Source of the DNA: an uncultured Luminiphilus sp.
GTDB lineage: Bacteria > Pseudomonadota > Gammaproteobacteria > Pseudomonadales > Halieaceae
Length of the DNA: 33,499 nucleotides
Direction of reading: 5' to 3'
Assembly (NCBI GenBank): GCA_905478845.1
Contig: CAJQKG010000131.1
Location: 1 to 33,499 of the forward strand
Under the pieces are notes generated by a model, which worked only from the letters and a program-made list of their open reading frames with translations, was not told where the DNA came from and searched no databases. Below, one piece after another: positions 8,095 to 17,596 of this stretch (position 1 is the first letter of the stretch; every line of letters starts with the position of its first letter). The position numbers and the translations under genes are program-made.

Positions 8095-9369
8095 TTGCAG
8101 CAGGTCATTCAACGATTGCGCAATCAGCCCCTTTCGCAGCAGCTCGCGCTCGCGGCGACAGGCTGGTGTCTGCTCGCCACACTGATACTCGTGGCAGTCG
8201 CTGCGCAATCAACGCAGTCGATTCAACAGCAAACACTGACTCAGCACGCTCACGCTGCCGCACAACAACTGGCCGCCAGAGCGAGTAACGAGCTCGCCGC
8301 AGGAGATCGACTCGGCTTATCGGCCGAGCTGCAATTCTTTACTGATCAAGCGTTATTTGCCGGCGCAAGGGCATTGGATATCGAAGGCGCGGAACTGGCC
8401 ATATCCGGGTTTATACCCCTGGGCGCCGATGCTTACACACAAACAATGTCCATCGATGGCAATACCGCTGGCACGGCGGAACTTTATTTGGATCTGAGCA
8501 AACAGCAAGCCGCCAGAGAAACGCTCATTTGGGGACTGATTGCACTGTCTGTATTACTCAGCGCCGCGGTTTATGCCCTCACACGCCCCATGGGACAGCG
8601 CCTCGCCAGCAACATTAATGATGCGGTGGCACAGCTTGATGCCATCAGCGATGAGGCGTCGGTATCGATCAATGAAGTCGATAAACTGAAAGACCGCATC
8701 GACTCACTGCCACTCGAGTTGCTTCGATCCCGGGATATTCAGAGCCAAGGTGACGAGCATTATCATGACACGGCTATTTTATGCATTGCGCTAAAAACCC
8801 TGCCGACCTACCTCGAGACGCTCGATGAAGCGCGTCTTCAAGCGTACGTGTCCTCTCTACACCGAATGGCCTACGGCAGCGCGGGATTTTATGGCGGCGA
8901 ACTGTCGGTCATTCGACAATTCGGCTTGGCGATTTTCTTCACAGGATCACACTCAGTCGGGTCACCCGTGTTGCGCGCCGCCAGTTGCGCGTGGCTGTTA
9001 TCGCGTTGCAGTGAAATGGCAGAAAAACAAGAACGACTCTCGTTTATGCCGGGGATGGCGATTGGTATCAGTGAATTAGGACGCGGTAATGACAAGGATA
9101 TCTATCCTGGTCTTTACACGCAGGCAACGCTGGATGACCTACTGGCGTTGGCGAATCTCGACGTAGACGCCATTCTTTTATCATCGCACGCTGCAGAAGA
9201 TAACGGTCTGACAACGTCTATTGGCGTCGACGTAATTGACGAGCAGTGGATGGCGATCGGGGACATCAGCAGTAGCCATCTTGATCTGCTGACGAGGCAG
9301 CTCCATATTCTACAGCGCGCGATCAAGCCCACCAGTGAAGACACGCCGCAGGGCTTCCTGCCGTTTTAG
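8095..9369 (+). CDS. AhpA/YtjB (SMP)-like membrane protein
   Basis: TTG start with GGAGG upstream; N-terminal TM segment, periplasmic-like region and second TM (LIWGLIALSVLLSAAVYAL); divergent from serB, as smp/ytjB-like genes are in other gammaproteobacteria. Confidence 0.7.
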   Translation: MQQVIQRLRNQPLSQQLALAATGWCLLATLILVAVAAQSTQSIQQQTLTQHAHAAAQQLAARASNELAAGDRLGLSAELQFFTDQALFAGARALDIEGAELAISGFIPLGADAYTQTMSIDGNTAGTAELYLDLSKQQAARETLIWGLIALSVLLSAAVYALTRPMGQRLASNINDAVAQLDAISDEASVSINEVDKLKDRIDSLPLELLRSRDIQSQGDEHYHDTAILCIALKTLPTYLETLDEARLQAYVSSLHRMAYGSAGFYGGELSVIRQFGLAIFFTGSHSVGSPVLRAASCAWLLSRCSEMAEKQERLSFMPGMAIGISELGRGNDKDIYPGLYTQATLDDLLALANLDVDAILLSSHAAEDNGLTTSIGVDVIDEQWMAIGDISSSHLDLLTRQLHILQRAIKPTSEDTPQGFLPF

Positions 9370-9377
9370 GGCGCCGG

Positions 9378-11627
9378 CTACGCCACCACGCTCAAGCGTG
9401 TCACCCGCTGGTAACCCTTGGGTAACTTGCTACCCCGCCGACCACGATCACCGCGAAAGTGTTCCAGCTCCGACCACTTAAAATTGCGATAATGGCCGCC
9501 TGATGTCACCTGCAGCATGTCGCCCTCCGAGAGCACGCAGAGCCCCACAACAAACTCCTCCCGCGATGCCGACCGAGCAGAGGGAATACCGATCAATTTA
9601 TTGCCCTTTCCTCGAGACATTTCTGGCAGTTCGGCCAAGGGAAACATCAACATTCGACCCTCATTGGTCGCTACCACGACAAAGGGTTCAGCCTCGCTGG
9701 TAACCGCGACAGGGGATAGCACCTGTGCAGCCTGCGGCAGCGTCAATACCGCCTTCCCTGCCTTGTTCTTGGCCTGCAACTGCCCAAACTGCACAACAAA
9801 ACCATAACCCGCATCGCTGGCCAGTAAAAATCGATCGGCCTCAGAACCTGTCAATAACCCCTCAAAAGTCGCACCGGATGGCGGGTTGATGCGACCCGTC
9901 AACGGCTCACCCTGCCCCCTCGCAGAAGGCAGCTGGTGGGTCGGTAAGGTGTAAGCGCGACCGGTTGAGTCAATGACTACCGTCGGCAGATTGGATTTGC
10001 CAAGCGCTGAGAAGCGAAAGCAATCGCCCGACTTAAAGCTCAATGATGAGGGATCAATGTCGTGTCCCTTTGCGGCCCGGATCCAACCCTTTTCAGACAA
10101 CACAATGGTAAGGGGGTCGACGCTAGCCAGTTCGAGTTCGCTAAACGCCTTAGCCTCTTCGCGAGCCGCCAGTGGTGAGCGGCGAGCATCTCCGTGTTGT
10201 TCAACCACCGCTTTGAGTTCGCGTTTAATCAGCGTCTTGAGCCGGGCATCGCTGCCTAATGTTTTTTCCAGCGTATCGCGCTCTGCCGCCAGCTCGTCCT
10301 GCTCACCCCGAATTTTCATTTCCTCAAGTTTGGCGAGATTACGCAGTTTTAAATCCAAAATCGCTTCGGCCTGAACGTCAGTAATCGCAAACGTTTCCAT
10401 CAAAATAGGCTTTGGACTTGCTTCCTCTCGAATGATGCGGATCACTTCATCGATATTCAAAAAAGCAATCAGATATCCTTCGAGCAGATGCATGCGTCGC
10501 TCGACGCGCTCTAATCGATAAGTTAATCGACGTTTCACCGTGGCTTTTCTGAATACCAGCCACTCGCTCAGTATCGTCACCAAGGATTTGACCGCTGGCC
10601 GGCCATCGACGCCGATCACATTAAGATTTACACGATAAGAACGCTCGAGATCTGTGGTGGCAAACAGGTGGCTCATGACCGCATCGATATCAATTCGATT
10701 CGATTTCGGCAGCAAGACGAGGCGTGTGGGGTGCTCGTGATCAGACTCATCGCGCAAATCAGACACCATGGGTAATTTGCGGGCCTGCATTTGCGCCGCA
10801 ATTTGTTCTAACACTTTGGCACCCGATACTTGATGCGGCAGCGCATGAATCACCACTGCGCCGTCCTCAATATGATACGCAGCGCGGACGCGCAACGCCC
10901 CGCGCCCCGTTTCATAGAGTGCAGTGAGCTCAGCCACCGGGGTAATGATTTCTGCCTCAGTTGGGAAATCTGGACCCTTGATGTGCGCGCAAAGGTCCGC
11001 CACGCTCGCCTTGGGGGAGTCGAGTAAATGTATCGTCGCCGCCACCACCTCGGTCAAGTTATGGGGGGGAATATCAGTGGCCATGCCCACGGCAATACCG
11101 GTAGTGCCGTTGAGTAACAAGTTGGGCACCTGCGCCGGCAAGACGGTCGGTTCGTCTAACGTCCCATCAAAATTAGGTTGCCAATCGACAGTGCCCTGAC
11201 CCAACTCAGTGAGCAGCACATCGGCATAAGCGGTCAAACGAGACTCGGTGTAGCGCATCGCGGCAAACGATTTTGGATCGTCGGGCGAACCCCAATTCCC
11301 CTGTCCATCAATCAGTGGATAGCGATAGGAGAAGTTCTGCGCCATCAGCACCATGGCCTCGTAAGCGGCGCTATCGCCATGAGGATGAAACTTACCGATC
11401 ACATCGCCGACGGTTCGGGCTGATTTTTTGTATTTCGCGGTGGCCTTAAGGCCGAGTTCGCTCATCGCATAAACGATGCGGCGCTGCACTGGTTTTAACC
11501 CGTCACCCACGTGAGGTAGCGCACGGTCGAGTATCACGTACATCGAATAATCGAGGTACGCTTTTTCGGCGTAGTCACGCAGAGACAGCTGCTCAACGTC
11601 GACGGGGGGCTCCATTAAATCGGACAT
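9378..11627 (-). CDS. parC: DNA topoisomerase IV subunit A
   Basis: 749 aa; [75 protein letters not shown]; length and C-terminus fit ParC rather than GyrA. Confidence 0.96.
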   Translation of the reverse strand: MSDLMEPPVDVEQLSLRDYAEKAYLDYSMYVILDRALPHVGDGLKPVQRRIVYAMSELGLKATAKYKKSARTVGDVIGKFHPHGDSAAYEAMVLMAQNFSYRYPLIDGQGNWGSPDDPKSFAAMRYTESRLTAYADVLLTELGQGTVDWQPNFDGTLDEPTVLPAQVPNLLLNGTTGIAVGMATDIPPHNLTEVVAATIHLLDSPKASVADLCAHIKGPDFPTEAEIITPVAELTALYETGRGALRVRAAYHIEDGAVVIHALPHQVSGAKVLEQIAAQMQARKLPMVSDLRDESDHEHPTRLVLLPKSNRIDIDAVMSHLFATTDLERSYRVNLNVIGVDGRPAVKSLVTILSEWLVFRKATVKRRLTYRLERVERRMHLLEGYLIAFLNIDEVIRIIREEASPKPILMETFAITDVQAEAILDLKLRNLAKLEEMKIRGEQDELAAERDTLEKTLGSDARLKTLIKRELKAVVEQHGDARRSPLAAREEAKAFSELELASVDPLTIVLSEKGWIRAAKGHDIDPSSLSFKSGDCFRFSALGKSNLPTVVIDSTGRAYTLPTHQLPSARGQGEPLTGRINPPSGATFEGLLTGSEADRFLLASDAGYGFVVQFGQLQAKNKAGKAVLTLPQAAQVLSPVAVTSEAEPFVVVATNEGRMLMFPLAELPEMSRGKGNKLIGIPSARSASREEFVVGLCVLSEGDMLQVTSGGHYRNFKWSELEHFRGDRGRRGSKLPKGYQRVTRLSVVA

Positions 11628-11786
11628 AGTGACGAGGGTCTCAAAAAGGGTGGGAGTTCACGCCGCCGTAAACTCTTGAACCGCGCTATGCTAACGCACC
11701 CTCATGCGGGAATACTACGAAACCGCGCTTTTCACGTTACGGCCGTCCACGTCAGGCTCGCTAACCCACACTAGGAGACAGGCACT

Positions 11787-12281
11787 ATGGCCGAAAAATC
11801 AACGATAGACCGCAAAGCGCTGGTCTGGCGGTGGCGGCATTTTGCACTATTCAGTGGACCGGAATGGCACCGATTACTGAACCTAAGAACCGCCATTTTT
11901 GTGGTGGAGCAGGCCTGCCCTTACTTAGAAGCCGACGAAAAAGATCCCGAATGCTGGCATCTCGAACTACTTCACGGCGAGCACCTCATTGGTACGCTGC
12001 GCGTGGCGCCACCCGGCATCAGTTATCCAGAATGCTCGATTGGCAGAGTGGCTGTTCACGCTGACTATCGTGAGTGCGGCTTAGGGAGAGATCTCATGGT
12101 CAGGGCCCTGGATTTCTGCGACGCGCGCTGGCCAGAAGGGGTCAGACTCAGCGCACAGGCGTATTTAACCGCGTTTTATGAATCGATGGGCTTCGTGATG
12201 ACCCACGGGCCTTACTACGAGGACAATATTGAGCATGTGGAAATGCTGAAAGAAAACCGGGGATTAAGCGGCACTGCGTGA
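11787..12281 (+). CDS. GNAT family N-acetyltransferase, ElaA-like
   Basis: 164 aa; LRTAIFVVEQACPYLEADEKDPECWHL, IGRVAVHADYRECGLGRDLMVRALDF; AGGAGA SD-like sequence upstream. Confidence 0.88.
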   Translation: MAEKSTIDRKALVWRWRHFALFSGPEWHRLLNLRTAIFVVEQACPYLEADEKDPECWHLELLHGEHLIGTLRVAPPGISYPECSIGRVAVHADYRECGLGRDLMVRALDFCDARWPEGVRLSAQAYLTAFYESMGFVMTHGPYYEDNIEHVEMLKENRGLSGTA

Positions 12282-14078
12282 GGCGCGTTTGCGTTCATGC
12301 TCTAAAAGCCATTTCTTACGCAAACGAATACTCTCTGGTGTGACCTCCACCAGTTCGTCCTCTTCAATAAACTCCAGGGCCTGCTCTAAGGAGTGCTTCA
12401 CCGGTGGAGACAGGGTCAACGCCTCATCGGTACCGGATGCGCGGACATTAGTGAGCTGCTTCGCTTTCGTTGGATTCACGACAAGGTCATTACCCCGGCT
12501 GTGCAGCCCTACTATTTGTCCTTCATAAACCTGAATATTGGGATCTAAGAATAGCCGCCCACGTTCTTGCAAGGCATGTAACGCATAGGCCAGGCTTTTT
12601 CCCGTCACCATCGATACCAACACACCATTTTGACGAGCAGCCAGCACGGCGGTGGTCACGGGTCCATAATGATCAAAGATGTGGGTCATGATGCCCGAGC
12701 CAGAGGTCATGGTCAGGAACTGAGAACGAAATCCAATCAACCCTCGGGCGGGAACAATAAATTCCAGCCGCACACGTCCCTTGCCATCGAGCCCTAGCTG
12801 AGTGAGCTCCGCTCGACGCAGACCCAGCTCTTCCATGACCCCGCCTTGATGCTGCTCATCAATATCGAGCACCAGTTGCTCGTAGGGTTCGCACACCGCG
12901 CCATCGATCGTTTTCTGAATCACCTCTGGTCGCGACACCCCTAACTCAAACCCCTCGCGGCGCATATTTTCAATGAGCACCGACAGGTGCAGTTCACCCC
13001 GCCCCGATACCTTGAACTTGTCGGCACTATCACCGGGCTCTACCCTGAGGGCTACATTGTGAATGAGCTCTCGCTCCAGACGCTCCTTTAAATTGCGAGA
13101 GGTTACATACTTCCCCTCGCGCCCAGCAAAAGGTGAGTCATTAACCTGAAAGGTCATGCTAACAGTGGGCTCATCGACGGTGAGCGGAGGCAGTGCCTCG
13201 GGTTGCGAGGGGTCGCACAACGTGTCGGATATTAACAGTCCATCAATACCGGTAATACAGACGATATCGCCCGCGTCTGCCGAGGATACCTCTGTCCGCT
13301 CGAGGCCCTCATAACCCATCACCTGCAGAATCTTGCCTGGCCGAGTGCTGCCCTCTCGATCGACAATCGTGACCTGCGTGTTGCCTTTTACAGACCCTCG
13401 AGTCACGCGACCCACTCCAATCACACCGACATAACTCGAATAATCTAAAGCCGATATTTGCAGTTGTAAGGGTCCGGCAATATCCACATCGGGCGCCGGC
13501 ACATGACGTTCGATTGCCTCAAAGAGCGGCGTCATATCCTCAGCCATTGAGGCGGGGTCATCACCCGCTATCCCTAATACCGCGGAGGTATACACCACAG
13601 GGAAATCGAGCTGAGATTCGTTTGCGCCCAAGGCATCAAACAAGTCAAAAATTTGGTCTACCACCCAGTCAGGACGGGCACCCTCTCGATCGATCTTATT
13701 GACCACCAAGATTGGGTTAAGCCCGCGCTCAAACGCTTTACTCGTGACGAAGCGCGTCTGGGGCATTGGGCCATCAACCGCGTCAACCAGCAGCAACACC
13801 GAGTCAACCATCGACAGGACGCGCTCTACTTCGCCCCCAAAGTCGGCGTGTCCAGGCGTGTCGACGATATTGATTCGATAATCTCGCCAGCCAATAGCGG
13901 TGTTTTTGGCCAAAATGGTGATGCCGCGCTCACGCTCCTGATCATTAGAGTCCATGACGCGCTCAGCGCCCGCCATTTTTCGGTCCAGCGTACCGGACTG
14001 CTGCAGCAGGCAATCCACCAGCGTCGTTTTGCCATGGTCGACGTGAGCAATAATGGCGATGTTACGAAGGGCTTTCAT
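12264..14078 (-). CDS. typA: Translational GTPase TypA/BipA
   Basis: 604 aa; [85 protein letters not shown]. Confidence 0.97.
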   Translation of the reverse strand: MKALRNIAIIAHVDHGKTTLVDCLLQQSGTLDRKMAGAERVMDSNDQERERGITILAKNTAIGWRDYRINIVDTPGHADFGGEVERVLSMVDSVLLLVDAVDGPMPQTRFVTSKAFERGLNPILVVNKIDREGARPDWVVDQIFDLFDALGANESQLDFPVVYTSAVLGIAGDDPASMAEDMTPLFEAIERHVPAPDVDIAGPLQLQISALDYSSYVGVIGVGRVTRGSVKGNTQVTIVDREGSTRPGKILQVMGYEGLERTEVSSADAGDIVCITGIDGLLISDTLCDPSQPEALPPLTVDEPTVSMTFQVNDSPFAGREGKYVTSRNLKERLERELIHNVALRVEPGDSADKFKVSGRGELHLSVLIENMRREGFELGVSRPEVIQKTIDGAVCEPYEQLVLDIDEQHQGGVMEELGLRRAELTQLGLDGKGRVRLEFIVPARGLIGFRSQFLTMTSGSGIMTHIFDHYGPVTTAVLAARQNGVLVSMVTGKSLAYALHALQERGRLFLDPNIQVYEGQIVGLHSRGNDLVVNPTKAKQLTNVRASGTDEALTLSPPVKHSLEQALEFIEEDELVEVTPESIRLRKKWLLEHERKRASRSAA

Positions 14079-14174
14079 AGGTATCTCAAGTCAGTCGGCG
14101 ATCAGAGGTTTTTGGCGCGCGCGGAGTGTACACCAGTGAACATCAAGTGGTTCACCCTATTCAGCCCCGTCAAA

Positions 14175-14191
14175 AGCACCAATAAAGTGCG
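14175..14191 (+). promoter_or_regulatory. NtrC-type enhancer box 1 upstream of glnA (AGCACCAATAAAGTGCG)
   Basis: Near match to TGCACC-N5-GGTGCA; centre 32 bp from box 2. Confidence 0.65.
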
Positions 14192-14206
14192 CATTGTCGG
14201 CGAATA

Positions 14207-14223
14207 TGCACTATTATAGTGCA
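14207..14223 (+). promoter_or_regulatory. NtrC-type enhancer box 2 upstream of glnA (TGCACTATTATAGTGCA, perfect palindrome)
   Basis: 17-bp perfect inverted repeat matching the NtrC box layout. Confidence 0.8.
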
Positions 14224-14306
14224 TTACACTGAATGACGCTGGTAACAATTCTCTAAATAGTCTTAAAAAACAGAGCGTTACATGATTTTCGTCAATGACC
14301 AAAAGT

Positions 14307-14322
14307 TGGCATAGGGCTTGCA
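14307..14322 (+). promoter_or_regulatory. Sigma-54 (-24/-12) promoter for glnA: TGGCAT-AGGGC-TTGCA
   Basis: Matches TGGCAC-N5-TTGCW with one change; GG/GC spacing correct; 90 nt upstream of the glnA ATG. Confidence 0.85.
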
Positions 14323-14412
14323 CTGTATTAATCAGTCGACCAGTGCAAACGCACTATCCGCATTTTTAACATCCCGTCATGACGGGGCGAGACTTTACGA
14401 GAGGAAGAGGAC

Positions 14413-15819
14413 ATGTCAGAGCGCACGCTAGAGTTAATCAGCAAAAACGACGTCAGCTGGGTGGATCTCCGCTTTACTGATACCAAGGGAAAAGAGCAAC
14501 ACGTCTCCGTTCCCTCCCATACAGTGGATGAGGATTTTTTCGAGGGCGGCAAAATGTTCGACGGCTCCTCGATTTCGGGATGGAAGGGGATTAATGAGTC
14601 GGACATGATTTTGATGCCCGACGACAGCACCGCAGTACTCGATCCCTTCACCGATGACCCCACCATTATTTTGCGTTGCGATATTGTCGAACCAGACACC
14701 ATGCAAGGGTACGAGCGTGACCCCCGCAGCATCGCCAAAAAAGCAGAGGCATACCTGGTGTCGACTGGGTTAGGCGACACGGCCTTTTTCGGCCCAGAGC
14801 CAGAATTTTTTGTCTTTGATGACGTGAAGTGGAAAGTCGATATGAGTGGCGCCAGTTACTCGATCAATGCAGAAGAAGCCGCCTGGTCCTCTAACTTAGA
14901 TTTCGAAGACGGCAACACGGGACATCGCCCACGTGTCAAAGGCGGCTATTTTCCCGTCCCACCCGTAGATTCACTGCACGATATCCGCGCTGCCATGTGC
15001 TCAGCAATGGCGCAAATGGGATTAGATGTTGAGGTACACCACCACGAAGTCGGCACTGCGGGTCAGTGCGAGATTGGTATTAAGTTCAACACGCTGGTCT
15101 CTAAGGCAGATGAAGTACAGATTCTCAAATACTGTGTCTTCAATGTGGCACACGCTTACGGTAAAACCGCCACGTTTATGCCCAAACCAGTCGTCGGTGA
15201 TAACGGTTCAGGTATGCACTGTCACCAATCGATCGCCAAGGGCGGAGAAAACACCTTCGCCGGTGATGGCTATGCCGGCCTCTCCGATGCGGCGCTCTAT
15301 TATATCGGCGGCACGATTAAGCATGCTAAGGCGCTTAATGCCTTTACTAACGCTTCGACCAACAGTTACAAGCGCTTGGTGCCCGGTTTTGAAGCCCCGG
15401 TCATGTTGGCGTATTCCGCGCGCAATCGCTCGGCCTCTATCCGTATTCCTTATGAGCCGTCACCAAAAGGGAAGCGCATTGAGGTGAGATTCCCTGACCC
15501 GACTGCCAACCCCTACCTCGCCTTTGCGGCGTTGTTGATGGCCGGCCTCGATGGCATACAAAATAAGATTCACCCCGGCGATGCAGCAGACAAAGACTTA
15601 TACGACCTGCCACCAGAAGAAGCGGCCAACATCCCTACTGTCGCCTCGAGTCTCGAGATGGCACTGGATGCACTCGATGCAGATCGAGGCTTCCTGACCG
15701 CCGGCGGGGTATTCAGCGACGATATGATCGACGCCTACATCGAGCTCAAGCGGGAGGAGGTCGAGCGACTGAATATGACGACTCACCCGGCAGAATTCGA
15801 TATGTATTACTCCTTGTAA
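14413..15819 (+). CDS. glnA: Glutamine synthetase, type I
   Basis: 468 aa; [43 protein letters not shown], adenylylation-site-like context DLYDLPPEE. Confidence 0.98.
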   Translation: MSERTLELISKNDVSWVDLRFTDTKGKEQHVSVPSHTVDEDFFEGGKMFDGSSISGWKGINESDMILMPDDSTAVLDPFTDDPTIILRCDIVEPDTMQGYERDPRSIAKKAEAYLVSTGLGDTAFFGPEPEFFVFDDVKWKVDMSGASYSINAEEAAWSSNLDFEDGNTGHRPRVKGGYFPVPPVDSLHDIRAAMCSAMAQMGLDVEVHHHEVGTAGQCEIGIKFNTLVSKADEVQILKYCVFNVAHAYGKTATFMPKPVVGDNGSGMHCHQSIAKGGENTFAGDGYAGLSDAALYYIGGTIKHAKALNAFTNASTNSYKRLVPGFEAPVMLAYSARNRSASIRIPYEPSPKGKRIEVRFPDPTANPYLAFAALLMAGLDGIQNKIHPGDAADKDLYDLPPEEAANIPTVASSLEMALDALDADRGFLTAGGVFSDDMIDAYIELKREEVERLNMTTHPAEFDMYYSL

Positions 15820-15849
15820 GGGCGACGAACCCAGTGGTCGTTAAAACCC

Positions 15850-15874
15850 AAAAGCCCGCCCCGTGCGGGCTTTT
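15850..15874 (+). terminator. Rho-independent terminator after glnA
   Basis: AAAAGCCCGC-CCCGT-GCGGGCTTTT: 10-bp perfect stem with T tract, 30 nt after the glnA stop. Confidence 0.88.
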
Positions 15875-15902
15875 GACTCTTTAGACACTGCCTAAATCGG
15901 AA

Positions 15903-15919
15903 TGCACCAATATAGTGCG
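15903..15919 (+). promoter_or_regulatory. NtrC-type box upstream of DUF4124-ntrBC (TGCACCAATATAGTGCG)
   Basis: Close match to TGCACC-N5-GGTGCA; positioned between the glnA terminator and the next gene. Confidence 0.65.
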
Positions 15920-15969
15920 TGATGAGTGGGGCGCCATGTTAGCCAAACAGGACATCAAGACACCTACGC

Positions 15970-16524
15970 ATGAATGAAGGCCATGACAAACGCGTCATAC
16001 GTCAGCCCGCTAGGCGATGGGCCGCCGTGCTGTGGGCACTGTGTGCCGTCGCCGTGGCGTCACCCGTTTATAAAGTCACGGATAAGGACGGCAATATCGC
16101 CTTCACCGACCAACCTCCCACCTTGGACGCCGAATCAGTAGAGCGCCACGAGGTACAGCCCCTCAATACCGCAGCCCCCCTTGCGACCTTGCCGCTCGAA
16201 CCCGCGCCCAACCCCGCTGAAGTGTCCATCCCTTTTGTGACCCGTATTGAGCAGCCGGCTGATGGCAGCACCATCCCAATGGGGCCAGGTAATGTCACCG
16301 TCGAGGTGTCGATCAGCCCTGCCCTGAGCGACTCGGAGCACTTACAGCTGGAGATAGATGGCGCCCCCTATGGTGCGCCACAGAAACAGCGCCAGTGGTC
16401 CCTCACCAACATTTATCGTGGTGAGCATCGACTCCGTGTTCATCGGTTACACAGCTCGGGGGCACAGGTAGACGTCTCTGACACCAGCACGTTCTACGTC
16501 TTACGACCCTCTGTGATTCGCTAA
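15970..16524 (+). CDS. DUF4124 domain-containing protein
   Basis: 184 aa; VYKVTDKDGNIAFTDQPP signature following a signal-like hydrophobic N-terminus. Confidence 0.85.
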   Translation: MNEGHDKRVIRQPARRWAAVLWALCAVAVASPVYKVTDKDGNIAFTDQPPTLDAESVERHEVQPLNTAAPLATLPLEPAPNPAEVSIPFVTRIEQPADGSTIPMGPGNVTVEVSISPALSDSEHLQLEIDGAPYGAPQKQRQWSLTNIYRGEHRLRVHRLHSSGAQVDVSDTSTFYVLRPSVIR

Positions 16525-16528
16525 TCCT

Positions 16529-17596
16529 ATGCTCACACTGCCCGCTGACTACAACCTCGAACTGCTCGCCACCAGCGTGGTCCTGCTCGATGCCAAATTG
16601 AACGTCTGCGCGCTCAATTTGTCCGCCGAAAACTTATTGGGTATTTCTGCAAGTCGCGCCCGAGGGCATCCGTTAGACGCGCTACTCGATGAATCCAATG
16701 AGTGGTACCCCCTATTGCATCAGGCACTCTCAGAAAATTACCCCATGGTGCGCAGAGCCATATCACTGACGACTCGCTCTGACCAACAGAAAACGGTTGA
16801 TATTACGATCAGCCCCGTCACGACCAAGGTCGGGAGCCATAGCCTGCTGTTAGAACTCAATATCGTCGACCGACTGCAGGCGATAAGCCGCGACGAGAGT
16901 GAGTGGCAAGCTCAGGCTTCGCTGAAAGAAATCATGAAGGGTGTCGCCCACGAAGTGAAGAACCCACTGGGCGGCATCCGTGGAGCCGCCCAATTGCTGT
17001 CTGCGGAGCTCCCCGATCCAGCGCTCCAAGAGTACACCGACATCATCATTTCCGAAGTGGACCGACTTCATAAATTGGTGGATCGAATGCTCGGTCCCAG
17101 AGAGCGTTTAGAGCCGCATCCCACCAATATTCACGAGGTCACTGAACACGTTCGACAATTAATCGAAGCGGAAGCGGAAGGTGCGCTGCACATTGAGCGA
17201 GACTATGACCCCAGCCTGCCTGACTTTCTCGCCGATGCAGGACAGCTGACGCAAGCCTTGCTTAATTTAGTGCGCAATGCGTGGCAGGCGTGCGGCGCAG
17301 GGGGATTGATCACGCTCCGCACCAGGGTTTTTCGGCAATTTACCGTGGGCGGCAACCGACACAAACTCGTCTGCGCGCTGCAGGTCGCCGACGATGGTCC
17401 CGGCGTCCCAGACGAATTAATGCCGCGACTCTTCCTGCCCATGGTGACCGGTAATGCTCAAGGAACCGGCTTAGGACTCTCTATCGCGCAGCGGATCGCC
17501 AACCAACATGGCGGACTCATTCAAGTTAAGAGCGTCCCCGGCGACACCTGCTTCACCCTGCTCTTACCCATGGAGATGCAACATGCCCCTGACTGA
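16529..17596 (+). CDS. ntrB: Nitrogen regulation sensor histidine kinase NtrB (GlnL)
   Basis: 355 aa; PAS-like N-terminus, H-box VAHEVKNPLGGIRGAAQLL, N-box NLVRNAWQA, G-boxes DDGPGVPDELMPRLFLPMVTGNAQGTGLGLSIAQRI. Confidence 0.96.
   Translation: MLTLPADYNLELLATSVVLLDAKLNVCALNLSAENLLGISASRARGHPLDALLDESNEWYPLLHQALSENYPMVRRAISLTTRSDQQKTVDITISPVTTKVGSHSLLLELNIVDRLQAISRDESEWQAQASLKEIMKGVAHEVKNPLGGIRGAAQLLSAELPDPALQEYTDIIISEVDRLHKLVDRMLGPRERLEPHPTNIHEVTEHVRQLIEAEAEGALHIERDYDPSLPDFLADAGQLTQALLNLVRNAWQACGAGGLITLRTRVFRQFTVGGNRHKLVCALQVADDGPGVPDELMPRLFLPMVTGNAQGTGLGLSIAQRIANQHGGLIQVKSVPGDTCFTLLLPMEMQHAPD

Noticed and set aside
9973-10374. 133-aa Ser-rich plus-strand ORF
   Set aside because: Antisense shadow of parC; composition typical of complementary-strand reading.
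13653-14219. 188-aa plus-strand ORF
   Set aside because: Mostly antisense to typA and runs into the glnA enhancer region; no recognisable protein family.
17508-17582. N-terminal extension of ntrC
   Set aside because: Overlaps the NtrB C-terminus; the receiver domain begins right after ATG 17583.
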